Below, one piece after another: positions 1-5,589 of a stretch of 6,033 nucleotides of DNA. The stretch comes from Gp13-AA77 sp036521995 (GTDB lineage Bacteria > Acidobacteriota > Terriglobia > UBA7540), in contig DATDGR010000355.1 of NCBI GenBank assembly GCA_036521995.1, positions 1-6,033 on the forward strand, in the 5' to 3' direction. The position numbers were made by a program, and so were the translations under genes. The first letter of the stretch is position 1, and each line of letters opens with the position of its first letter. The notes below the pieces were generated by a model that was not told where the DNA came from, searched no databases, and saw only the letters and a list, made by a program, of their open reading frames with translations.

Positions 1-1356
1 ATCGAGACGCCTGACCTCGCTTCCCAGGATTTCGAGGTGGGGCATCACGGCTTTGCCCTGGTCGCCGAGCTTCGCTTTCAGCACTTCCAATTGCAACACC
101 ATGGCATTCAGTGGATTCCTCACCTCGTGCGCCACCCCGGCCGTTAGCTTGCCGATGGCAGCCAGTTTCGCCGCCGTGTCGATCTGATTCTCGAGCTGAG
201 CGCGCGTTTCGGCGTCGCGCAGTGTCACCAGGCTCGCCACCGGCGACCCTTGCTCCTCCACAAAGAGCACGCTGACCGCTACCTGAGCGGTTTTTGACTG
301 GCTTGAGCCTTCAACCGTCTGGGCGTTGACCGCCTTTCGTGCGGCGAAGGCGTTTCTTAGGATCGAGTTCAGGGAATCTTCCGGGGCAAAGATCTCGGCG
401 GGCGTCTGGCGCAGCATCTCCTCTGAGGGCTTGTTGAGGAAACGCCCCACGGCCGGGGTCGCCAGCACCAGGCGGTCCTGCTGGTCGAAGAACATCAACC
501 CGTCGGCCAGATTGGCGAGCAGCTGATCGAGGTTTTCTTTGAGGGCGATAAAGGCGGCTTTCTCGCCGCGAATGCGCTCGCCCAGCAAGTTCAGTTTTGA
601 GGAAAGGATACCCCATTCGTCGCTGCGGGAGACCGGAACGGGGCCAGGAAGCTCGCCCCGCGCCAGGCGGTCAACATTGAGTGAGATCGTTTCCAAGGGG
701 CGCAACACCAGAAGGGAGACCAAGCCTGCCGTGAGGGTCGACAGCAGAACCGCGATCAAGGTTCCCCTGAAGGCCGCTTGGATCTCGGGCCTCACGCGTC
801 CCAACAGCGCCGTGGAAACGCCTACCCGAACGTCCATCGGTTCAGGACCGTATTTGAGATGGTAGACCACTTCGTAGACTCGCGGAGGTCCGTAGATCGT
901 TCTAAGCTGACGGTAGAGCCCGGCCCTGGCCAGAACCTGGAAGTCGGGATCGGGAGTCCACTGATGCCCAACCCGGTCTTGAACATTGTGTACAATCACC
1001 GCGCCGCTGGAATCCGTGATGGTGACGTACTCCAAACTCTCAGAAAACGCCCCTTCCGACTGGATGAAGTCGAGCAGGCGCCGGTCAGCGTTGAGCGTGT
1101 CCCGGGCAAACCTGCGCAGATCGTCCGGGTTCTCGGGGTTCAGACTGGCCGGGAACTGCGCCTGGTTGAGGACATATCTGGCCTGATCATACACCCGGCG
1201 CGCCACGTCCCAAGCCCGGAGGTGGACGTCATCCAGGGTATGCCGGATAAGCGCCGACACGTAGAGCGTGGAGGTGACCATCACCACCAGCAGCACCAGG
1301 CAGGAGATCAGTGCTGTCAGCTTAGCTTTGAGGCTGAATTTGAAGCTGATTCTCAT
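1..1356 (-). CDS. Membrane sensor histidine kinase (C-terminus beyond window)
   Basis: This is the sensor kinase of a two-component pair, expected to autophosphorylate on histidine and pass phosphate to the adjacent NtrC-type regulator. The 452 residues visible read without interruption to the window edge. They show TM helix 1 at about 12-36 after a basic start, a periplasmic sensor region at about 37-197 with a Cache/PAS-like stretch (YVTITDSSGAVIVHN, 110-124), TM helix 2 at about 198-218, a HAMP linker at about 219-270, a PAS-like domain at about 273-380, and the HisKA H-box GVAHEVRNPLN with phosphoacceptor His410. The HATPase domain (N, G1, G2 boxes) must lie left of position 1. The start is fixed: a TGA lies in frame two codons before the ATG at 1356, and the next ATG falls inside TM1. 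A weak GAAG precedes the start, and the gene overlaps the regulator by 35 bp, suggesting translational coupling. The ligand is unknown. The architecture resembles AtoS/ZraS-type kinases, but orthology is not claimed. Confidence 0.93.
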   Translation of the reverse strand, partial: MRISFKFSLKAKLTALISCLVLLVVMVTSTLYVSALIRHTLDDVHLRAWDVARRVYDQARYVLNQAQFPASLNPENPDDLRRFARDTLNADRRLLDFIQSEGAFSESLEYVTITDSSGAVIVHNVQDRVGHQWTPDPDFQVLARAGLYRQLRTIYGPPRVYEVVYHLKYGPEPMDVRVGVSTALLGRVRPEIQAAFRGTLIAVLLSTLTAGLVSLLVLRPLETISLNVDRLARGELPGPVPVSRSDEWGILSSKLNLLGERIRGEKAAFIALKENLDQLLANLADGLMFFDQQDRLVLATPAVGRFLNKPSEEMLRQTPAEIFAPEDSLNSILRNAFAARKAVNAQTVEGSSQSKTAQVAVSVLFVEEQGSPVASLVTLRDAETRAQLENQIDTAAKLAAIGKLTAGVAHEVRNPLNAMVLQLEVLKAKLGDQGKAVMPHLEILGSEVRRLD

Positions 1357-2707
1357 ACTGCTTCAGCTTGTTGTGAAGGGTCTTGAGGCTAATGCCCAGC
1401 ATCTCGGCGGCGCGGGTCTTGTTATTGTTGGCAAAGGCCAGCGTTTCCACGATCAGCCGCCGCTCCGCTTCCTCTACCGTGAGGCCCGGGCGCAGGCGCA
1501 AGCCGTCATCGGCGGACGCTACGGCGCGGCCGAACTCTGCTGAGATGTCCTTCCGGCGCAGGACGGCGTCGGTGCAAATCACCACTCCTCGCTCCAAGGT
1601 ATTGCGAAGCTCGCGAGCGTTCCCCGGCCAGGAATGGTGCCGGAGCATCTCCAGGACCTCGTTGTCCACGGACTGCACTGTCCGCCCATGCTTGCGGCTG
1701 AGATCCCGAAGCATAGACGCAATCATCTCCTCCAGGTCTTCCAGGTGCGCCCGCAGCGGCGGCATTTGAAGGTGGACTACGTTGAGGCGATAGTACAGGT
1801 CCTCGCGCAACTGGCCTTTGGCCACGGCTTCGGCGGGGACCTTGTTGGTGGCGGCGAGCACGCGCACATCCACGGAGATCTCTTGCTTGCCGCCGAGGCG
1901 CCGCACGCGGGAATCCTCGAGCACCCGCAGCAGCTTGGACTGTGTGCCCATCGCCATCTCACCGATCTCATCGAGCAGCATTGTTCCCGAATCGGCCAGC
2001 TCGAAGCAGCCCAGGCGCCGTTCGGTGGCGCCCGTAAAGGCCCCGCGCTCGTGTCCGAAGATCTCGCTCTCCATCAGGCTTTCGGGGATGGCAGCGCAAT
2101 TGACAGCCACAAAGGGTTCGGAGACTCTCGGGCTCAGCTCATGGATGGTGCGCGCCGCCAGCTCCTTACCGGTGCCGCTCTCCCCGGTGATGAGGACCGA
2201 GGCCGACGACGGCGCCACCTGCTTGATCAGCGCGCCCACCTCTTGCATTGGTTTCGAGGTGCCCACCAGGCTCCCCAGAATCCCGGCGTCGCGCAGCCGC
2301 CGGTTGGCGATTTCAAGCTGGCGGGCGTTTTCGTGTCTCTCCAGGCAGTTGCGCAGCTCCACTTGGAGTCGATTGGCGTCGATCGGTTTCTCAATGAAGT
2401 TCACCGCTCCGAGCTTGGTCGCTTCCACAGCCTCTTCGATAGTGGCCTGCCCGGTAAGCATGATCAAACTGACGCCCGGAGCCTCCTCCCGCAGGCGTCT
2501 CAGAAGTTCCATCCCCGTCATGCGCGGCATGCGAAGGTCCGAGATCACCACCTGAGGCTCAAACGAAAACAGCTTGGCCAGAGCCTCCTCGCCGTCCATG
2601 GCCGCCTGGGTGTCATATCCCCAAGCCGCCAGCAGATCTGTCATGCCGCGCCGTTCGCTCGAATCGTCCTCCACCACCAGAACGCGCGCTCTCTTGCCGT
2701 TTGCCAT
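1322..2707 (-). CDS. Sigma-54-dependent NtrC-family response regulator
   Basis: A transcriptional activator of sigma-54 RNA polymerase, switched on by phosphorylation from the adjoining kinase. In the 461-residue form, the receiver domain is at about 6-120, with acidic pocket E13-D14-D15, phosphoacceptor D57 (ISDLRMP), T85 and K107 (EKP). The AAA+ domain is at about 147-385, with Walker A GESGTGKE (175-182), the sigma-54 contact loop GAFTGA (222-227), Walker B LLDEIGE (244-250), AATN (285-288), REDLYYRLNV (301-310) and HSWPGNARELRN (358-369). A Fis-type helix-turn-helix at about 411-453 ends the protein (NNKTRAAEMLGISLKTLHNKL). All key residues are present, so it should be an active bEBP. I chose the ATG at 2707 because AGAGGGG sits 4 bases before it and the receiver normally begins about 5 residues in. 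ATGs at 2737 and 2755 are in frame and would add 10 or 16 residues. It is the first gene of the operon with the kinase. Target genes are not evident. Confidence 0.96.
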   Translation of the reverse strand: MANGKRARVLVVEDDSSERRGMTDLLAAWGYDTQAAMDGEEALAKLFSFEPQVVISDLRMPRMTGMELLRRLREEAPGVSLIMLTGQATIEEAVEATKLGAVNFIEKPIDANRLQVELRNCLERHENARQLEIANRRLRDAGILGSLVGTSKPMQEVGALIKQVAPSSASVLITGESGTGKELAARTIHELSPRVSEPFVAVNCAAIPESLMESEIFGHERGAFTGATERRLGCFELADSGTMLLDEIGEMAMGTQSKLLRVLEDSRVRRLGGKQEISVDVRVLAATNKVPAEAVAKGQLREDLYYRLNVVHLQMPPLRAHLEDLEEMIASMLRDLSRKHGRTVQSVDNEVLEMLRHHSWPGNARELRNTLERGVVICTDAVLRRKDISAEFGRAVASADDGLRLRPGLTVEEAERRLIVETLAFANNNKTRAAEMLGISLKTLHNKLKQYENQLQIQPQS

Positions 2708-2755
2708 GATTCCCCTCTGGTTTTCCCCTCTAGCCATGATTCCCCCTTTAGCCAT
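2703..2755 (-). promoter_or_regulatory. Triplicated start codon / duplicated ribosome-binding region of the regulator gene
   Basis: Three in-frame ATG codons (read leftward from 2755, 2737 and 2707) precede the receiver domain. The 13-base block GGGGAATCATGGC occurs twice in the gene's sense, at plus-strand 2703-2715 and 2733-2745, exactly 30 bp apart. Each copy puts a purine-rich Shine-Dalgarno-like run 4 bases before an ATG. The block at 2712-2718 (AGAGGGG) is the better match. The ATG at 2755 has only a weak GGCGG upstream. Seen directly: the repeat and the start codons. Inferred: the start closest to the receiver is the main one. Confidence 0.6.
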
Positions 2756-2989
2756 GGTACATCCGCCAAGCAGGCGGGAGAAGCGTCAGTCCGGCAAGAA
2801 GTAGCCAAGAGCCCGGAAACACAACGATCGGCCTCGCTGCCGGGTCGCCGGCCACAACGAGATCAAAACGATACAATAGAATACCGGCGCGCGCCGCGCG
2901 AATTGCAAAGACCCAGCGCGAGGAGCTGCTCGAAGGCCTAAACTCTAATGCAAGGCTTCGGAATTTCGGCTTAAGAGAGAGGTGGATCG
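2756..2989. other. Divergent intergenic region between regulator and TPR gene
   Basis: This region must hold the promoters of both divergent genes, but none is convincing. A perfect 12-bp GC palindrome, CGGCGCGCGCCG, lies at 2885-2896. Isolated -10-like hexamers on the plus strand are TACAAT (2872-2877) and TCTAAT (2944-2949), neither with a -35 box at proper spacing. On the minus strand TTGCAA (2903-2908) and TATTCT (2878-2883) are 19 bp apart, which is long. No sigma-54 GG-N10-GC element with correct spacing was found on either strand. The TPR gene has a good ribosome-binding site, AGAGAGG at 2976-2982. Confidence 0.4.
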
Positions 2990-4672
2990 ATGAGAAGGAG
3001 TCGGGCGCACCTGAGCTTGTCACTTGCGCCATTGTGGGTCCGCTCCTGCACTCTCCTCGTCCTCGGGCTGGCCGCGGCTATGGCTCGCGCTCAAGGCCAG
3101 GGCCGCGAGGGCCCTGCGGCAGCCGGCAATGCCATGATCTCGCAGGCGCAGGAATTGCTGCGTCAAGGCCGGCTGGAGGAAGCAGAGACGCTTCTGGCTC
3201 GCGCCGCCAAGCTCGATCCCAGCTCCGAGACCACTCGACTGGAGTGGGCGAGCGTCCTCGGCAGACTGCATCGCTACAACGATGCCGAGTCGGCGCTCGC
3301 AGGCGTAACGCCGCCCACACCTCTCAGCCAGCGCATCGCCTATTACCGTCTGAAGGCTTCAATCGACCTTGGCACAGGGAAGGCAAAACCCGCAGCTCGC
3401 GATATGGAGCAAGCTCTCAAGTTGGCGCCTGACGATCAGAACCTCAGGCTGGCAACCGGAATGGCCGAGAATGAGGCACGAGACTGGACAGGAGCGATTC
3501 TGCATCTTGAACCCGTATTTGCCGCGACCCACAACCCGGTTGCCGGCTTGGCCTTGCTCCAGGCGGAACTGGCTGCACACCGCGACTATGCATCGACGCT
3601 CAGGGAATTGCGCTCCATCGATCTGCCCGCCGACCAGAAGCTGCCCTTCGAGGTTCAACTGGGCGAGATGCTGTCGCAAAGCGGAATCGAGGCCCAGGCG
3701 GTGCGAGAGTTTGAAGAGGCCACCCAAGCGGCCCCAGATCACGCTGATCTCTACTTTGATCTCGCCCTGGCTCAGTTTCGCGCCGGCCAACTGGACCCGG
3801 CGCTGGAGAACGCTCAGAAGGCCAGGTCGCTTGGCCACAGTGCTTCGGTTGAGAGCCTGATGGGTGACATTCAAGAGGCTCGCGGCGACAGTCTCGCGGC
3901 CGTGCACAGCTACCAGGCTGCGGTGGCGCTCGATCCGAATCAGGAATCCTATCGGCTCGCGCTCGGGCTTGAGCTCCTGCGGCACGGAACCTTTGAGCCG
4001 GCGCTGACGGTGTTTCAGCAGGCGGCCGGCATCTTCCCCAAGTCCGGCCGAGTGCGGATGGCTGTGGGACTCACCTACTATTTTCTCGAGCAGTATCCCG
4101 AAGCCCTTCAGGCGCTCCTCGAAGCGGCGCAGCTCGACCCAACCTCTGAGCTCGCTCCCGAGTATCTGGGTGAGATCCAGCTCCAGCAGCCCGTCACGCC
4201 GTTGCCAGCCGCCATCGACCTGGTCTGCCGCTACGCCGATCAGCATCCCGATCGCGCCGGGATTCTAGCCTATTGCGGTGCGCTACAGTTGCGGGTGGAA
4301 CACGACCACGGCGATGCGGGACCGTCAGCGAACGTGATGGAGCGGTTGCGCCTCGCGGCGCGGCGGGCGCCGTCGAACGCCACTGCGCGCTGCAGCCTGG
4401 GCCAGGCGTTGGAATGGTCGCGGCAGTGGCAGCCCGCGGAGACGGAGATGGAGGAATGCCTGCGCCTCAACCCCGATTCCGTCGAAGGACATTATCGGCT
4501 AGCCGACATCGCCCGACATCTGGGTCAAACGCAGCTCGCCGAGAAAGAGGTCCAACTCCACGAACAAGCGCAGCAGCATTTGGTGGAGTCGAACGCGCTT
4601 CGCGATCAGACCCTGCAAAAGTTCCTCTACACGATGAGTGGATCAAACCCGAAAGAGCCGAATCAGCCCTGA
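2990..4672 (+). CDS. Exported TPR-repeat protein
   Basis: A 560-residue protein built almost entirely of tetratricopeptide repeats, helical hairpins that usually mediate protein-protein contacts. A Sec signal peptide is visible: basic MRRSR, hydrophobic TLLVLGLAAA (21-30) and a likely cleavage after ARA (32-34). There is no lipobox cysteine and no later membrane segment, so it is probably periplasmic or secreted. TPR-like units occur at roughly 47-80, 115-148, 149-180, 217-250, 251-284, 286-317, 318-351, 352-385, 464-497 and 498-531. Most end in the typical pattern, such as AAKLDPSSE, ALKLAPDDQ, AVALDPNQE, AAQLDPTSE and CLRLNPDSV. The segment at about 386-463 is less regular and may be a divergent repeat or linker. 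The start has AGAGAGG 7 bases upstream. It is monocistronic: transcribed away from the two-component operon and closed by a terminator. It could be a target of that system, but no sigma-54 site supports this. The specific role is unknown. Confidence 0.94.
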   Translation: MRRSRAHLSLSLAPLWVRSCTLLVLGLAAAMARAQGQGREGPAAAGNAMISQAQELLRQGRLEEAETLLARAAKLDPSSETTRLEWASVLGRLHRYNDAESALAGVTPPTPLSQRIAYYRLKASIDLGTGKAKPAARDMEQALKLAPDDQNLRLATGMAENEARDWTGAILHLEPVFAATHNPVAGLALLQAELAAHRDYASTLRELRSIDLPADQKLPFEVQLGEMLSQSGIEAQAVREFEEATQAAPDHADLYFDLALAQFRAGQLDPALENAQKARSLGHSASVESLMGDIQEARGDSLAAVHSYQAAVALDPNQESYRLALGLELLRHGTFEPALTVFQQAAGIFPKSGRVRMAVGLTYYFLEQYPEALQALLEAAQLDPTSELAPEYLGEIQLQQPVTPLPAAIDLVCRYADQHPDRAGILAYCGALQLRVEHDHGDAGPSANVMERLRLAARRAPSNATARCSLGQALEWSRQWQPAETEMEECLRLNPDSVEGHYRLADIARHLGQTQLAEKEVQLHEQAQQHLVESNALRDQTLQKFLYTMSGSNPKEPNQP

Positions 4673-4684
4673 TTCGGAGTTTTT
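4658..4684 (+). terminator. Intrinsic terminator overlapping the TPR gene stop codon
   Basis: The arms CCGAATCAG (4658-4666) and CTGATTCGG (4669-4677) are perfectly complementary, giving an 8-bp stem with a 4-base loop (or 9 bp with 2). After two bases comes a T5 run (4680-4684). The TGA stop codon (4670-4672) lies inside the 3' arm. The geometry fits a rho-independent terminator, although the T-run is short. Confidence 0.65.
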
Positions 4685-4928
4685 CCCGGTTCTGCCGCAG
4701 CAACCGACGTAACTTGCACGCTCGCAACCAGTTAGACGACAAGCGCCGCTGACTGGTGCTTTCTCTCCATCCCTTCGGTGAGGCTTAGCGCCAGTCTTTT
4801 CAATCGCTTACCGATTTTGCGAACTTAGCGCTGCGAAGTTGCCACTTCTAAACTGCAATGGTCTGTATATCGCTGATTCAAAATGGCTTGTTAGCTGCAC
4901 TTTAACGTGAAGCGCAAGCACACTTTTG

Positions 4929-5010
4929 TTGATTCTAAAGGACATTCCAGCTTTGGGCTACTTTTCCACAGGATTATGTTATTGATTCTAAACCACATTC
5001 CAGCTTTGGG
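4929..5010. repeat. Pair of 29-bp direct repeats, 53-bp period
   Basis: Copies at 4929-4957 and 4982-5010 share TTGATTCTAAA, then two differing bases (GG against CC), then ACATTCCAGCTTTGGG: 27 of 29 identical. They are separated by 24 bp that include TTTTCCACAGG. A weaker third copy may begin at 4874 (TGATTC, then AAA, then AGCT at the same spacing), which would make a decayed tandem array with a unit of about 54 bp. The family is not recognised. Two good copies without associated genes do not make a CRISPR array. Confidence 0.8.
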
Positions 5011-5030
5011 GAGGGGGGGTGGGGGGGGTG
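5008..5030 (+). repeat. G-run with quadruplex potential
   Basis: Uninterrupted guanine runs of 4, 7 and 8 bases are separated by single A or T bases (5008-5028), followed by TG. Four or more tracts of three or more G can be drawn, so the strand could form a G-quadruplex. The run directly abuts the second copy of the 29-bp repeat. Runs of this length are also slippage-prone and a common place for assembly or sequencing length errors. Confidence 0.75.
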
Positions 5031-5217
5031 TCAATGTTTTCGGTGGCGGGCAGGCGTTTCGGCCTCACAGCGGGCGCTGCAGAAAGCGTCTGGAGCGGCC
5101 CCGGAATCCCCGCCTGCTGGCGCTCCGGTCTGGGAACAGAAGCCATCTCGCTAACCGCACGATCATCATCTATTTTGCGTATTCTCGTGGCGCCGGTCAA
5201 GGGTTTTCGGCGGCGGG
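5030..5217. repeat. Imperfect direct repeat pair (about 21 bp)
   Basis: Positions 5030-5050 (GTCAATGTTTTCGGTGGCGGG) and 5196-5217 share GTCAA, then TTTTCGG, then GGCGGG, with one inserted base and two or three differences. The motif GTGTCAAT also occurs at 5028-5035 and again at 5227-5234, in the same orientation. Repeated short blocks like these occur in insertion-sequence ends, but no transposase gene is linked to them and I cannot assign a family. Confidence 0.45.
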
Positions 5218-5247
5218 TGCAGATCAGTGTCAATTCGCGTCAGGAAT

Positions 5248-5371
5248 GGACCACAACATGCCCTAGTACCCTCACTTGCGTCGGGCCGGGCATTCACCAT
5301 CTATCGTACAGTTTGGCAGACTGTTCTAGTGGCCTATCCACTTCGCTCTCGTAACCACTATGTTGTGGTCC
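5248..5371. repeat. 12-bp inverted repeats enclosing 100 bp
   Basis: GGACCACAACAT (5248-5259) and ATGTTGTGGTCC (5360-5371) are exact reverse complements separated by 100 bp. The interior contains a small hairpin, ACAGT-TTGGCAG-ACTGT (5308-5324). The right arm lies within the last codons of the IS1595-like transposase remnant (about 6 bp past its recognisable C-terminal motif). The structure could be an element end, a small non-autonomous (MITE-like) insertion, or a structured RNA. No clear target-site duplication flanks it. Confidence 0.6.
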
Positions 5372-5544
5372 GCGTTCCCGGCGGCCAGCCGGGCGTAGGG
5401 AACCGGATCGACTTCGACCGCCTGCTGGAGGAGCCGGTTGGTTACGAACCACATCGCCTGAAACCAGGTCCGCAGGGGCTTCCGGGTACCCTCCAGAATC
5501 GTCCCCGCGATACGCTCGCTTGACATGGTCGTTCGCCACGCGCA
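5326..5544 (-). pseudogene. IS1595-family transposase remnant, catalytic core deleted
   Basis: Reading leftward, one frame encodes ERIAGTILEGTRKPLRTWFQ followed by AMWFVTN (5437-5517). This matches the region after the N-terminal zinc ribbon of IS1595/ISXO2-type transposases (typically AGT, a TRKPLR-like motif, then WF-AMW). It passes without a break into RLLQQAVEVDPVPYARL (5386-5436), which resembles the C-terminal LLQQAV-PVPY segment of the same family. The DDE catalytic domain expected between them, around 200 residues, is absent, so the fragment cannot be active. Upstream, cysteines near 5544 may be zinc-ribbon remains, but the pattern is decayed. The frame ends at a TAG at 5326-5328. No intact copy is in the window. 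The family call rests on remembered motif patterns, not a search. Confidence 0.68.
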
Positions 5545-5548
5545 TAAA
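5520..5548 (+). promoter_or_regulatory. Sigma-70-like promoter of the GloVer-repeat gene
   Basis: A perfect -35 TTGACA (5520-5525) and a -10 CATAAA (5543-5548, 4 of 6) are separated by 17 bp, just upstream of the 5590 start. Transcription would begin near 5555 and leave a leader of about 35 bases containing the AGGAGG ribosome-binding site at 5579-5584. The -35 box lies within the decayed transposase sequence. Confidence 0.5.
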
Positions 5549-5589
5549 AGGGAGAACCACTTGCACCGACAGAGTGGAAGGAGGGAACA

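Larger units (their letters stand above)
4685..5325. other. Gene-free, repeat-bearing intergenic region
   Basis: I see no credible gene here. The open frames on both strands are short, start without ribosome-binding sites, and encode low-complexity Arg/Ser/Pro/Gly-rich sequence typical of non-coding GC-rich DNA. Positions 4780-5000 are clearly more A+T-rich than the flanking genes, suggesting different origin or relaxed constraint. The stretch carries two kinds of direct repeat, a long G-run and the left arm of an inverted repeat, listed separately. Positions 4685-4873 show nothing I can name apart from a weak hairpin around AACTTAGCG/CGAAGTT (about 4821-4839). Confidence 0.6.

Noticed and set aside
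2793..2808. Sigma-54-like sequence on the minus strand (TTGGC...TTGCC) upstream of the regulator
   Set aside because: The GG and GC elements are one base too close, and sigma-54 promoters tolerate spacing change poorly.
1634..2941. 435-codon open frame on the plus strand, opposite the response regulator
   Set aside because: It lies antisense to a regulator with every expected motif, has His/Gln/Arg-rich sequence typical of reverse-strand reading of GC-rich genes, and shows no domain pattern.
3359..4246. 295-codon minus-strand open frame within the TPR gene
   Set aside because: It is antisense to clear TPR repeats, has no recognisable motif, and is explained by codon bias on the other strand.
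4961..4971. DnaA-box-like TTTTCCACA near A+T-rich DNA as a replication origin
   Set aside because: A single near-match without a box cluster, dnaA/dnaN or repeated A+T-rich 13-mers.
4929..5010. CRISPR array
   Set aside because: Only two good repeats and one 24-bp spacer, unequal spacing to the possible third copy, and no cas genes in the window.
5067..5169. Short minus-strand frame (about 34 codons) beginning just after the orphan promoter-like sequence
   Set aside because: No Shine-Dalgarno sequence, Arg-rich composition and no recognisable feature.
5308..5324. Hairpin ACAGT-TTGGCAG-ACTGT as a terminator
   Set aside because: The stem is only 5 bp and no T-run follows on either strand; more likely part of element-end structure.
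4988..5354. Overlapping short open frames on both strands in the repeat region
   Set aside because: None has a ribosome-binding site, they span the G-run and repeats, and their residues are low-complexity with no family pattern.
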